Assembly (NCBI RefSeq): GCF_004769525.1
Contig: NZ_RQFT01000017.1
Location: 1 to 64,000 of the forward strand
DNA from: Leptospira bouyouniensis
Lineage (GTDB): Bacteria > Spirochaetota > Leptospiria > Leptospirales > Leptospiraceae
DNA length: 64,000 nucleotides
Direction: 5' to 3'
The position numbers were made by a program, and so were the translations under genes. Positions 38,662 through 48,130 of this stretch are shown one piece after another (positions within the stretch are counted from its first letter, which is position 1; every line of letters starts with the position of its first letter). The notes under the pieces are model-generated. The model saw only the letters and a list, made by a program, of their open reading frames with translations, did not search any database and was not told the origin of the DNA.

Positions 38662-39647
38662 GTTCCAAAGAAAAAGCCATTGATGTAAAAGACTTAAGCA
38701 TACAAATCAAAACCGATGATGGAATTTTACCAATTGTAAGTGAAATTAGTTTTCACCTAGATAAGGGAGAAACTTTAGCATTAGTAGGGGAATCGGGTTG
38801 TGGAAAATCCATCACTAGTTTAGCTTTAACGAAGTTATTACCTTCCAATACAACCATATATCCAACAGGATCTGTCCTTTTTGATGGATTTGATTTGATG
38901 AAGTCTTCCAGTGAACACCTAAGATCAGTTCGTGGAAAAGAAATCAGTTATGTATTCCAAGAGCCTTTTTCATCCCTTAATCCATTACATAAAATCGGAA
39001 AACAGTTGGTGGAAAGTTTTTTATTACACGGACTTGGTTCCATTGAAGAAGCAAAAAACAAAGCGATTTATTTGTTAGAACGTGTTGGAATTACAGATGC
39101 AAAACAACGATTGGAACAATACCCAAACCAATTTTCCGGCGGTATGTTACAAAGAGTCTGTATTGCAATGGCTCTTATGTGTGATCCCAAAATTTTAATC
39201 GCAGATGAACCAACAAGTGCAATTGATGTCACCATCCAACTCCAGTTAATTGAACTATTGAAGGAATTGAGAAAGGAACACGGAATGTCCGTTTTATTTA
39301 TCTCACATGATATAGGTCTTGTGAGTCATATTGCGGATCGCATTGCTGTAATGTATGCTGGTAAAATTGTAGAGCAAGGGAATGTGGATTTGGTGATTGA
39401 TTCACCCAAACATCCTTATACCAAGGCATTGATTTCTGCCTATCCTACACATGAGAATATAGGCAAAAAATTAGTAACAATTGATGGGATTGTTCCTTCT
39501 CCAAAATCCTATCCAAGTGGTTGTCGATTTCATACTCGTTGTAAAGAAAAAATGGAAATTTGTGATTCCAAGATTCCTTATCCTTCTTTGGTCAAAGAAT
39601 CTCAAATTGTAGAATGTTTTTTGTATGGAGGGAGAGAAAGTGCTTAA
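38658..39647 (+). CDS. ABC transporter ATP-binding protein (OppD-like)
   Basis: 329 residues. Walker [16 protein letters not shown]-loop [11 protein letters not shown], signature FSGGMLQRV, Walker B with [10 protein letters not shown] and the switch His in FISHDIG. The C-terminal oligopeptide-type extension has [15 protein letters not shown]. It drives the OppB/OppC pair encoded before it. The start overlaps the previous stop by four bases. Confidence 0.95.
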   Translation: MSSKEKAIDVKDLSIQIKTDDGILPIVSEISFHLDKGETLALVGESGCGKSITSLALTKLLPSNTTIYPTGSVLFDGFDLMKSSSEHLRSVRGKEISYVFQEPFSSLNPLHKIGKQLVESFLLHGLGSIEEAKNKAIYLLERVGITDAKQRLEQYPNQFSGGMLQRVCIAMALMCDPKILIADEPTSAIDVTIQLQLIELLKELRKEHGMSVLFISHDIGLVSHIADRIAVMYAGKIVEQGNVDLVIDSPKHPYTKALISAYPTHENIGKKLVTIDGIVPSPKSYPSGCRFHTRCKEKMEICDSKIPYPSLVKESQIVECFLYGGRESA

Positions 39648-40596
39648 TGTAAAAGACTTGGTTGTATCGTATAAACAATCACAATCTCTTTCCTTTTCTA
39701 CAAAACGTTTAGTCGCAGTAGACGGTGTGCAATTTTCAATTCCTAAAGGTAAGATACTTGGACTTGTTGGGGAATCAGGTTGCGGAAAATCAACCATTGG
39801 TCGTGCTATTTTATCCTTATTGCCTATCGATCAAGGTTCCATAACATTCGAAGATTTAGATATTTCAAAAATATCCAAAGAAGAACATAAACTTCTTAGA
39901 CGTAAAATCCAAGTCGTTTTCCAGGATCCTTATTCTTCGTTAAACCCACGTTTTACGATAGAGGAAATCATCACCGAAGGATTACAAATTCATTTCCCTA
40001 AGCTGACATTGAGTGAGAAAAAAGCAAAAGCAATCAAAGCTTTATCGGAAGTCAATCTTCCTGCGGACATTTTGCACCGATACCCACATGAATTTAGTGG
40101 AGGCCAAAGGCAAAGGATTGCCATTGCACGCGCATTGATCCTTGAACCAAGTTTAGTCGTTTGTGATGAGGCAGTTTCAGCTTTGGATATTTCCACTCAA
40201 GCACAGGTAGTAAATAATTTGTTATTACTCCGAGAAAAATATGGTTTATCGTATTTATTCATTTCGCATGATCTAAATATAGTTAAACATGTATCAGATC
40301 GTATTGCCGTGATGTACTTAGGTCAAATCGTGGAAGAAGGTAATCGAGATGAGATTAGCCAAAAACCTCTCCATCCATATACAAAAGCCCTATTTTCAGC
40401 AAGTTTCGATTTAAAAGATCGAATGAAAGTATCTCAACCACTTGTTGGGGAAATCCCAAGTATACTCAACCAACCAAAAGGTTGTAAGTTTCATACACGA
40501 TGTCCAATTGCAAAAGAGATTTGCAAAACGCAAGAACCGCTGGAAACGTATCCTTCAGAGCTGCGCCGAGTGAAATGCCATTTCCCATTGTTGTGA
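39640..40596 (+). CDS. ABC transporter ATP-binding protein (OppF-like)
   Basis: About 318 residues. Walker [15 protein letters not shown], signature FSGGQRQRIAIA, Walker B CDEAVSALDI and the OppF-type C-terminal GCKFHTRCPIAKEIC. I chose GTG at 39640, because GGAGG ends eight bases upstream and the result overlaps the OppD stop by only eight bases; an ATG at 39625 is also in frame. It pairs with the OppD-like ATPase as a heterodimer. Confidence 0.93.
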   Translation: MLNVKDLVVSYKQSQSLSFSTKRLVAVDGVQFSIPKGKILGLVGESGCGKSTIGRAILSLLPIDQGSITFEDLDISKISKEEHKLLRRKIQVVFQDPYSSLNPRFTIEEIITEGLQIHFPKLTLSEKKAKAIKALSEVNLPADILHRYPHEFSGGQRQRIAIARALILEPSLVVCDEAVSALDISTQAQVVNNLLLLREKYGLSYLFISHDLNIVKHVSDRIAVMYLGQIVEEGNRDEISQKPLHPYTKALFSASFDLKDRMKVSQPLVGEIPSILNQPKGCKFHTRCPIAKEICKTQEPLETYPSELRRVKCHFPLL

Positions 40597-40603
40597 AATT
40601 TCT

Positions 40604-42715
40604 GTGAAACTATCATTACGTGATACAATCAAAGGTGTTATAGGAAAAACACTTTTATCTTTTATCTTTGTCATCTCAATGACAATGTTTTTTATATTGT
40701 ACCCGCTGCTTGCGGATCCTGATTATTACAAAAATTTAATTCTGGATTCTACTTACAAACTAACTGGACTTAATGTTAATTATAAAAGTTCAGAACCCGT
40801 GTTTTTTCCTTTTCCAGGAATTGAGTTAGAAGAAGTTACTGTTTCAAAATTGGATGATGAAATCATTCACGTAAACAATTTAAGAATTGAAATTTATTAT
40901 GGAATTTTCATTGGTAAATCGTTAGAATTAAGAAAAATATATTTAAATACAGGAACTGTTGAAATCACACGCGAAAAAGATGAATCATTTCCTTTATTTG
41001 ATAAACTTTCAACAAATTCAAACGTAAATCCAGATCAAAATTCGAAAAGTGTTTCTAATTTAATTGAATCTAAGTTAGATGAAGAATCTCCAGCTGAACT
41101 TTATTTTTCGAAAACTTTTGTAAACTTTGTAAACCAAATCGAAATTAAAAATATAACCATTTTATTCGATGATAAATTGTATTCACGAAATATTAATTTA
41201 TACCTTTGGGAAACAACACTTCATCTCGACCAAGACTTACGGAATATTGATTTTTATCTATATGGAAAATTAAATCATGAACCAATTACGTTGAGTGCGG
41301 ATTTCCAATTTTTGGAAGATAAAATGACCTATGAATCTTTAAGATTGGAAGGTGAATTACAATTTCAAAATTTGAAAGGTATTGATTTGCATGATATATT
41401 AATCATCTTTACTAGAGGTGACTTACGATTTGCTAAAACGACAGGAACCATTCCTTTTTATAAACGTGATGAATCAAAAATATATGCTGTGGTTGACCAA
41501 ATGCATATCAAGGATTTGGCACTAAAGGATGGAAAAACTTTTGCCGATGGGCATGTGTCAACAATTATCAATTATGATATAAATGAAGATAAACTTTCCT
41601 TTTCAAATATTGTAGTCGAGTGGAAAGGTAAATCAAAACTTTATGGATCAGGTTATGTTAATTTTCTAAAACCACCTTTATCTCCAACCATATCTTTTGA
41701 GGGATCTTCCGATTATTTAGATGTACCAAGTCTCTTAAAAGTTGCACAAATTTGGATTGATCCAGATTTTGAAAAATCAATTCTCACTCGCGGCTTACCA
41801 AACACTGGTTATGTAAACCGAATGAATGTTTATTTAAATTTTCATTTTCGCAATTTAACAGTTGTAGATTTTAAAGCTGATTCATTAAAATTAAATGTAC
41901 ATTATGCAAAAAGAAAACTAAACATCAATCGATATGAATTAAAGGTTTATGATGGTGATGTAATTGGTTCTGGTGATTATCGTTGGACAAATCCTGTTGG
42001 ACTTACGTTAAAAGGAGAAATCAAACATGTATCAATTGCTCCAGTATTGTCTGATATTTTTAAAATCTCTCCGATAACAGGGAGTTTAGATTCTGAGTTT
42101 GTCATTTTTTCTCCTACTGATACAGAAGATGGATTTATTCCCAATTTACAAGTGATCGGTAACATCAATGCAAAAAATGGGGAGTTACTCAGTTACACAA
42201 ATATCTTAAAACCAATCAGTTCGATTGGAAGTGTGATCAATCTTAAAAAAATAGATTTTAGTAGAGCAACACCTTATAATGAACTTAAGTTTGATTTTCA
42301 ATATGCAAAAGAAAATATTGAAATCAAAAATTTTGCCTTAAAAGCAGATGGAATTGCTGGTTCTGGTGGTGGAAAAATTGGTTTTAACAAAGCAATTGAT
42401 ATGAAGTTTACAATTGCCTTTCCAGGGGTTGCAGGCAAAGCATTAAAACTTCCAATCATATACAGAGGAACGTACGGAGTGTCATCTCCATTTATTGATC
42501 CAATCTGGTTAGGTTCTGTTTATGCGGGGACTATTTTTTTAGCAAGCCCAGCGGGAGCTGCCGTCGGTGGAATTGCTGGATCGGCAATGTCTGATTATGT
42601 AAATCGGGCTGTAGAGAATGTCACATCGGGCGTTCAAAAAAGTTGGAAAGGATTTCGGAATATCTTTGGTAGCAAAGAAGAGGATGAAAACAAAGAAGAA
42701 AAAACCAAAGAGTAA
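40604..42715 (+). CDS. AsmA-like protein (intermembrane lipid-transport type)
   Basis: 703 residues. A single N-terminal membrane helix (LLSFIFVISMTMFFILYPLL) is followed by a long beta-rich periplasmic region. The part at ~500-620 resembles the AsmA C-terminal domain (SLDSEFVIFSP, then NGELLSYTNILKPISSIGSV). A glycine/alanine-rich patch and a charged tail close it. AsmA/TamB/YhdP proteins are bridges for phospholipids between membranes. The start is GTG seven bases after OppF, so it belongs to the ABC operon. Its presence suggests the transporter deals with envelope lipids or a hydrophobic compound. Confidence 0.75.
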   Translation: MKLSLRDTIKGVIGKTLLSFIFVISMTMFFILYPLLADPDYYKNLILDSTYKLTGLNVNYKSSEPVFFPFPGIELEEVTVSKLDDEIIHVNNLRIEIYYGIFIGKSLELRKIYLNTGTVEITREKDESFPLFDKLSTNSNVNPDQNSKSVSNLIESKLDEESPAELYFSKTFVNFVNQIEIKNITILFDDKLYSRNINLYLWETTLHLDQDLRNIDFYLYGKLNHEPITLSADFQFLEDKMTYESLRLEGELQFQNLKGIDLHDILIIFTRGDLRFAKTTGTIPFYKRDESKIYAVVDQMHIKDLALKDGKTFADGHVSTIINYDINEDKLSFSNIVVEWKGKSKLYGSGYVNFLKPPLSPTISFEGSSDYLDVPSLLKVAQIWIDPDFEKSILTRGLPNTGYVNRMNVYLNFHFRNLTVVDFKADSLKLNVHYAKRKLNINRYELKVYDGDVIGSGDYRWTNPVGLTLKGEIKHVSIAPVLSDIFKISPITGSLDSEFVIFSPTDTEDGFIPNLQVIGNINAKNGELLSYTNILKPISSIGSVINLKKIDFSRATPYNELKFDFQYAKENIEIKNFALKADGIAGSGGGKIGFNKAIDMKFTIAFPGVAGKALKLPIIYRGTYGVSSPFIDPIWLGSVYAGTIFLASPAGAAVGGIAGSAMSDYVNRAVENVTSGVQKSWKGFRNIFGSKEEDENKEEKTKE

Positions 42716-42873
42716 ATCTCTAACTATTTTTTCGTTAACATCGTTCCTTTCATTGAATTTACTTTCAGTAACTACTAGTTTTTTTCAAATTAGCGGGATC
42801 TCTTGATGGCAAATTAAATTAGTCGCCGTTAGCAACATCAAATTCCCGAATCTAACCAAATTCCATTTTGCAT

Positions 42874-44691
42874 TCATGTCTCCTCTTCGTTTCGAATCGG
42901 AATGCCTTCTTTTTTGAGTATTTTAAGTGCATTTGTGGTATTTGAGACACCTTCTCTCAATTTGTAGTCAAAATCCATTTGTCCATTGATTTCAAGTTCA
43001 GTGAAGTGGAATCGTTTTGCCCAAGGTATATCGGCTAGTTTTAAGTCGTGAGTCGTTAAAAAAACAATACAGTTTTTCTCACGTAACACAGATAAGATTT
43101 CACGAGTTGCAATGTATCTTTCTTTTGAGTTTGTTCCTTTCAAGATTTCATCCAAAAATAAAATCGGAATTTTATTAGATACATTTGCATTTTGGATGAT
43201 GGAAGATAATCTTCTTACTTCCGAATAAAAAAAGGAAACTCCGTCTTCCATTGAATCTTGTGAACGAATCAAAGTATGAATTTGGAAATCTAGGAGCTCA
43301 AAGTTTTTGCCTATTACAGGTGCACCTGATCCAGCAAGTAACAACGACATGGCGATAGACCGTAAGTATGTTGTTTTTCCACTCATATTGGAGCCAGTGA
43401 TTATCATTAAATCGCCTGGTTTCATGGCTGGTAGAGAGTTCATCACTCGATTGGTTTGAGATAAAAGTGGGTGGACCAAAGATTCTGATCTAAGTATCCC
43501 CTCTTTTGAAATTTTGGCAAAGTTAGCTTCCGGATTCAAATATCCGAAGTTAAGAAGTGGTAAAATTGAATCAAATTGAACGATTTGGTTTTGTAGTTCA
43601 TTCCAATTGGATTCATATTTTTGTTTCCATTTTTGTAACGATTGGATTTTCCAAAGGTCCCATAAACAAAGTAAATTTAAGATTAAGTGGGGTAAAGGGG
43701 AAACCAATAGTTCAGAAGAATCACCAAGATTCGATATTTTTCTTAACATATGTTTGGTGAATTTTCTGTCTTTTGATAGAAATAAAAAAGTTTTTTGGAA
43801 TCGGTTTGCAGTTAGGTGTAAGGATTTAATTTCTTTCCATAATAATTTGGATTCGCTGCGATAACTAACAAACAAAATACCATTGATGAGTAAAATAAAT
43901 GGGATAAGAGGAAGGTCAAATAAGAGTCCGACCAAGATATAGATAGGAGTTATCACTCCCCAAATAGGAAAGAACCATCGAAGCCATTTTCGTTTTTTCC
44001 AAAAATTCGTATCGTTGTGTACTTTTGGGAACAAAAATTTTTCATTTGGTTCACCATCCAAAATCAAAAATTTTCGCATCAATTGAAAACTGTAGTTTTG
44101 TTGATTTAAAATTTTGGAAACAGAAAGGTGATTTTTATCTGTATTTCCCCACTCACCAGGTTCTTGTAAAAATCGATATAAATAGATTAAAAATCCTTCT
44201 TCTGTAATCGTTGTATCATACACTCCCAAAAACCCTTGTTTGGTGCAGAGATCCAAATCGATGGAAAGTGGATGGTTTCTTACAGGAACAGGGTATTCCC
44301 AGATTTCCCTAGTTTTTAGTTTTTTAAACTCACCCGTAAGCCTTTGGATTTCATCTTCAATGAATTGAAAGGTTTTTTTGGCATATTGAAGTTGTTCTTT
44401 TCTTCGTACATACAAGCGAACGAGAAAAATAAAAGGTAAAAGTGGGAGAAAGGAAAGTCCATATTCAAACCATGAAAGTTTTGCCAGATAACAAAAACTA
44501 ATCGTAGATACAAAAATTAAGAATGTAATGAGACGAATCAGACTTACAACTCGAAGTCGTTTGGATAAAAATTGGATTTTAGATTTGTATTTTTTTTTCC
44601 TAAGAGTTAGGAATGTATACTTTGGATTAGTGGAAAAGAGGTCGTTCGTAATTTTCTTCTTCCCTTCGAGAAATCTCAGTATCAAGGACAC
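42874..44691 (-). CDS. Membrane-anchored MutS-like ATPase
   Basis: About 605 residues. The C-terminal ~220 residues are a MutS domain V ATPase: ITGSNMSGKTTYL (Walker A), FYSEVRRLSSII, ILFLDEILKGTNSKER (Walker B) and FLTTHDLKLAD. There is no mismatch-recognition domain I. The N-terminal part has two pairs of hydrophobic helices (~50-95 and ~235-275) and a charged stretch. It is therefore not MutS, MutS2 or a mismatch sensor, but an uncharacterised membrane relative. The start is unsettled: GTG at 44691 overlaps the small upstream gene by 65 bases and no ATG lies in the first 40 codons. Confidence 0.8.
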   Translation of the reverse strand: MSLILRFLEGKKKITNDLFSTNPKYTFLTLRKKKYKSKIQFLSKRLRVVSLIRLITFLIFVSTISFCYLAKLSWFEYGLSFLPLLPFIFLVRLYVRRKEQLQYAKKTFQFIEDEIQRLTGEFKKLKTREIWEYPVPVRNHPLSIDLDLCTKQGFLGVYDTTITEEGFLIYLYRFLQEPGEWGNTDKNHLSVSKILNQQNYSFQLMRKFLILDGEPNEKFLFPKVHNDTNFWKKRKWLRWFFPIWGVITPIYILVGLLFDLPLIPFILLINGILFVSYRSESKLLWKEIKSLHLTANRFQKTFLFLSKDRKFTKHMLRKISNLGDSSELLVSPLPHLILNLLCLWDLWKIQSLQKWKQKYESNWNELQNQIVQFDSILPLLNFGYLNPEANFAKISKEGILRSESLVHPLLSQTNRVMNSLPAMKPGDLMIITGSNMSGKTTYLRSIAMSLLLAGSGAPVIGKNFELLDFQIHTLIRSQDSMEDGVSFFYSEVRRLSSIIQNANVSNKIPILFLDEILKGTNSKERYIATREILSVLREKNCIVFLTTHDLKLADIPWAKRFHFTELEINGQMDFDYKLREGVSNTTNALKILKKEGIPIRNEEET

Positions 44692-44857
44692 GGATGAGAC
44701 TTCCTAAGTCACTTAATCTCCATTTGTCGATGAGTCGTCCTTTTTCACGACCAGAAAACTTATTTAAATACAGAGTGCCAAATAGGTCTTCTCCATACTC
44801 ATAAGCAACAAAGCGCCCGCTTCGTCTTCCTGTAGAATTTTCCAATCGAATTGTCAT
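44627..44857 (-). CDS. Small conserved-looking protein, unknown function
   Basis: 76 residues from the ATG at 44857. Rich in Arg, Glu and Leu: FVAYEYGEDLFGTLYLNKFS, then IDKWRLSDLGSLIRVLDTEI. No signal peptide or motif known to me. It is upstream of the MutS-like gene and overlaps its possible start by 65 bases in another frame. The order suggests translational coupling if both are real. Confidence 0.5.
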   Translation of the reverse strand: MTIRLENSTGRRSGRFVAYEYGEDLFGTLYLNKFSGREKGRLIDKWRLSDLGSLIRVLDTEISRREEENYERPLFH

Positions 44858-44931
44858 GAACGAATACCAAAAATCAGAGAAAAAAAAATAGTACAAGCAA
44901 AATTTTTTGCTTCAGGATATTCATTTTTCGG

Positions 44932-45022
44932 CGATACATATATCGGGGGAAGGCTACTTACCACGGATGGTGGGGACCTTCAAAAACAGATACCCCAGAA
45001 ACCGGAAAGCACGGAGGCTTGT
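44932..45022 (+). promoter_or_regulatory. Possible structured leader (hairpin plus interleaved stems)
   Basis: This G-rich stretch stands out from its AT-rich surroundings. CGATA (44932-44936) pairs with TATCG (44941-44945). GAAGG (44949-44953) can pair with CCTTC (44977-44981), and TGGGG (44971-44975) with CCCCA (44993-44997); the last two interleave as a pseudoknot. A GGAGG ribosome site (45013-45017) closes the region in front of the ATG at 45023. No known riboswitch consensus was matched. Confidence 0.35.
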
Positions 45023-45235
45023 ATGGATTTCTATCCTGATATGAATTTGGAGTTTAAAAGCTCCTTTGTGAAGACCAACCAGTTTTTTGCCAACACCCAA
45101 GACGAATCTCTTCTCCCACAAAAGGGACTTGCGGCACGTAACCTACTTAACCTCTCACAAATGACCAAACTTCGCGAAATTCGCAAACGCCATTTGAAAA
45201 AAGGACACCAACGCGAAGGGTTCCAATGGGACTAA
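45023..45235 (+). CDS. Small basic protein, unknown function
   Basis: 70 residues. A strong GGAGG lies five bases before the ATG, which supports translation. The N-terminal half is acidic/polar (MDFYPDMNLEFKSSF) and the C-terminal half is basic (KLREIRKRHLKKGHQREG). No signal peptide, cysteine or known motif. It is preceded by a possibly structured leader and followed by the acyl-CoA synthetase gene 68 bases on. It could bind nucleic acid, but this is only from its charge. Confidence 0.55.
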   Translation: MDFYPDMNLEFKSSFVKTNQFFANTQDESLLPQKGLAARNLLNLSQMTKLREIRKRHLKKGHQREGFQWD

Positions 45236-45303
45236 TTGCCTAAATTTCTCTTGACCATCTGAAAGTAGCGTCTATCATAAAGACCGCTTTTAGATGGAGA
45301 GAT

Positions 45304-47352
45304 ATGGCAAATAACCTAGCAGAAGTTTATAAGGAATCCGCAGAAAAATTTGGTCCAAGACCAGCATTTTGGTATAAAAATGCACAGAAGGATTACCAAG
45401 CCCTTACCTATAAACAACTTTACGAAGATGGTATCGCACTTGCAGAAGCCCTAATTGATTTAGGTGTGAAAGCAAGAGAACATGTCGGCGTTCTTGCTGA
45501 CAACCGAGTGGAGTGGATCATTGCCGATTGTGCCGTGTTAACTGCTGGAGCAGCCAACGTTCCTCGTGGTTCGGACATCACTGATTCGGAAATCGTATAC
45601 ATTTTAAATCACTCAGAAGCCAAAGTTGTTTTTTTAGAAAACGATAAGGTATACGAAAAATACAAAAATAACAAGTCACAAGTGAAATCGGTAAAAACCG
45701 TCATCATTATGGACAAAGACACCAAATTAAAGTCAGGTGCTGGAATTTTACACTTTTACGATCTTTTGGAAAACGGAAGGGAACTTCGCTCCAAAGGGAA
45801 ACGTGAAGCGGAAAAACGGATGTCTGGAATCAAACCAGATGATTTGTATACGCTCATTTACACTTCAGGAACCACTGGTATGCCAAAAGGTGTGATGCTC
45901 ATGCATTCCAACATGATCCACCAAATGCATTATGTAGTCCCTCGGGTTGCAAAAGTAACACCTGACGACCGTATGTTGTCTATCCTTCCTGTTTGGCATA
46001 TCTTTGAACGTGTAGTGGAATACTTTGCCATCATCAATGGTGGTTCCACATATTACACAAAGGTTACCGAACTTCGTAACGACATCCAAAAAGCAAGACC
46101 TACTTTTATGGCTTCTGCACCTCGGGTTTGGGAAAGCATTTATAATGGGATTTACACCCGTATCAATGACCCAAAACAAACCCCTCCAGTCAGAAGGTTT
46201 TTGTTTAAAGTGGCTTACTTTTTCTCAAAACACTACCATGCATCGATTCGATTTCTTAAAGGTTGGGAAGTGGATTACGAAGGACGTAATATTTTACAGT
46301 CCTCGGTATTGGCTATTGTATCGATCGTAAAATTGTTGTTCACAGGTCCTTTCACTCTTACGATCCTTTCTCTCATTGCCTCACAGTTTTTGGTACCTGA
46401 GGAGAGTCCATTGAAAACACCTTTATATGTCCTTGCGGGACTTGGTGTTTTGTTTAATAGTTTTACTCTTGATCGTATTGTCCTTTCCAAAATTAGACAA
46501 GCAACTGGAGGTCATTTGCGCGCTACATTGTCTGGCGGTGGTGCCTTACAAAAACACGTAGATGCATTCTTTATGGACATTGGAATCACAGTACTCGAAG
46601 GTTATGGTATGACAGAAACTGGACCTGTGATTTCTGCTCGGACTTTTGATCGCCCGATCATGGGTTCTGTGGGTGATATCGTTCCGCTCAGCCAAGTCCA
46701 AATCCGGGATGATGCAGGGAATGTTCTTTGTCATATTGACGACAAAAAGAATATCATCTTTGGAAAGTTAGGTGTCAAAGGTGTGGTTCATTTAAAAGGA
46801 CCTCAAGTGATGAAAGGGTATTACAAAAATCCAGAAACTACGAAAAAAACTATCGTAGATGATTGGATGAACACTGGTGATATCGGGATGATTAACTTCA
46901 AAAAGACTCTGACACTCACGGGTCGTGCGAAGGATACAATTGTATTACTCGGTGGTGAAAACGTAGAACCTGTACCAATCGAAAACAAAATTGATGAATC
47001 ACCTTACATCAAACAATCGATGGTAGTTGGACAAGATCAAAAGGTTCTAGGTGCCATCATTGTTCCTGACTTTGATGCACTTATCCCTTGGGCTGAAGAA
47101 AATGGGATCTCAGAAAAAGCTCCTGAGAAACTCATTGTCCATCCAAAGGTAGTGGAATTCTATAAAAAGGAAGTTCGTAATTTTAACAGTGTTAAAACTG
47201 GATTCAAAAACTTCGAACAAGTGCAGTATGTGACTCTCATCACAAAACCATTTGAAGTTGGGGACGAACTCACGAACCTTATGAAGATGAAACGCCACGT
47301 GATCACTGAAAAATACAAAGACAGAATTTTGGAGCTCTACAAAAACAGTTAA
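45304..47352 (+). CDS. Long-chain fatty acyl-CoA synthetase, AMP-binding
   Basis: 682 residues. The adenylate-forming motifs are [28 protein letters not shown] and WMNTGDIG, with a C-terminal K-containing lobe. It activates a fatty acid with ATP and CoA. Two hydrophobic segments (~335-390, [20 protein letters not shown] and then [15 protein letters not shown]) sit between the core subdomains and may seat the enzyme in the membrane. An enoyl-CoA hydratase-like gene starts two bases after the stop, so both act on acyl-CoA. Confidence 0.92.
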   Translation: MANNLAEVYKESAEKFGPRPAFWYKNAQKDYQALTYKQLYEDGIALAEALIDLGVKAREHVGVLADNRVEWIIADCAVLTAGAANVPRGSDITDSEIVYILNHSEAKVVFLENDKVYEKYKNNKSQVKSVKTVIIMDKDTKLKSGAGILHFYDLLENGRELRSKGKREAEKRMSGIKPDDLYTLIYTSGTTGMPKGVMLMHSNMIHQMHYVVPRVAKVTPDDRMLSILPVWHIFERVVEYFAIINGGSTYYTKVTELRNDIQKARPTFMASAPRVWESIYNGIYTRINDPKQTPPVRRFLFKVAYFFSKHYHASIRFLKGWEVDYEGRNILQSSVLAIVSIVKLLFTGPFTLTILSLIASQFLVPEESPLKTPLYVLAGLGVLFNSFTLDRIVLSKIRQATGGHLRATLSGGGALQKHVDAFFMDIGITVLEGYGMTETGPVISARTFDRPIMGSVGDIVPLSQVQIRDDAGNVLCHIDDKKNIIFGKLGVKGVVHLKGPQVMKGYYKNPETTKKTIVDDWMNTGDIGMINFKKTLTLTGRAKDTIVLLGGENVEPVPIENKIDESPYIKQSMVVGQDQKVLGAIIVPDFDALIPWAEENGISEKAPEKLIVHPKVVEFYKKEVRNFNSVKTGFKNFEQVQYVTLITKPFEVGDELTNLMKMKRHVITEKYKDRILELYKNS

Positions 47353-47353
47353 T

Positions 47354-48130
47354 ATGACTCCTTTTGCAGAGATCTTTCATGGAGACCGCATCTTGGAAAT
47401 CAAGATGCAGTCGAATGAAAAAAACACATTTGATTTTGAAGCATTTGTATTATTCCAACAAATTTTAAACAAACACGCAAATAATCCAAATTTGCGTGTT
47501 TTGCTTTTTACCTCCGCACAAACTCAGTTTTTTTCCAATGGGATTGAACCCACTCTCATGTATGGAAAAATGGAATCGGATGTTAGGCGTTCTGTAGAAC
47601 AATTGTTACGAACAGCGCAGACGTATTTCCACTTTCCTGTTCCTACGATTGCAGTGATCAATGGACATTGTATGGCGGCAGGGGCAGTGTTTGCTCTCTT
47701 TTCCGATTACCGTTATATGGTGGACAAAGGGGGAAGGATTGGTTTCTCCGAAGCAATTGTGGGACTAAACTTTCCTTCCATCCCTACAATCGTATTGCAA
47801 GACTTAGTTGGTGTGAAAGCAACAAGGGATTTACTTTTTACTGGTAAACAAATCAAAGGTCCTGAGGCAAAAGATATTGGTCTTGTCGATGAGCTCTATA
47901 GTGCGGATGATTTATATCCAGAAGCGATGAAATTTGCCGAATCGCTTTCCAAGCTTACTTATAACTCGAGCCGTGGAATGAAAACTGCGTTACGTGAACC
48001 GTACCGCGCCCAAATGGAATCCTTATTCCAGTTAGATGCTGACCATTTTACCAAGGTGATCTTATCTCCTGATGGGCAAGAAGGGTTTTTGTCTCTCATA
48101 GAAAAACGTAGACCAAAGTTTTCCACATGA
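47354..48130 (+). CDS. Enoyl-CoA hydratase/isomerase family protein
   Basis: 258 residues of crotonase fold. Oxyanion-hole segments are VLLFTSAQTQFFSNGI and INGHCMAAGAVFALFSDYRY. One catalytic-type glutamate lies in IGFSEAIVGL; the second is not evident (FPSIPTIVLQDLVG), so the reaction may be isomerisation or hydrolysis rather than hydration. It follows the acyl-CoA synthetase with a two-base gap. Its end overlaps the lipoprotein gene by four bases. Confidence 0.88.
   Translation: MTPFAEIFHGDRILEIKMQSNEKNTFDFEAFVLFQQILNKHANNPNLRVLLFTSAQTQFFSNGIEPTLMYGKMESDVRRSVEQLLRTAQTYFHFPVPTIAVINGHCMAAGAVFALFSDYRYMVDKGGRIGFSEAIVGLNFPSIPTIVLQDLVGVKATRDLLFTGKQIKGPEAKDIGLVDELYSADDLYPEAMKFAESLSKLTYNSSRGMKTALREPYRAQMESLFQLDADHFTKVILSPDGQEGFLSLIEKRRPKFST

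Noticed and set aside
36605..40596. A LolCDE-type (AttEFG) transporter for the AttH-like protein
   Set aside because: The permeases are Opp type with the GTDDRGRD motif, not FtsX/LolC-like.
44932..45022. Match to known riboswitches (c-di-GMP, TPP, cobalamin, preQ1, Mn) or to SRP RNA
   Set aside because: None of their conserved boxes was present; only generic stems were seen.
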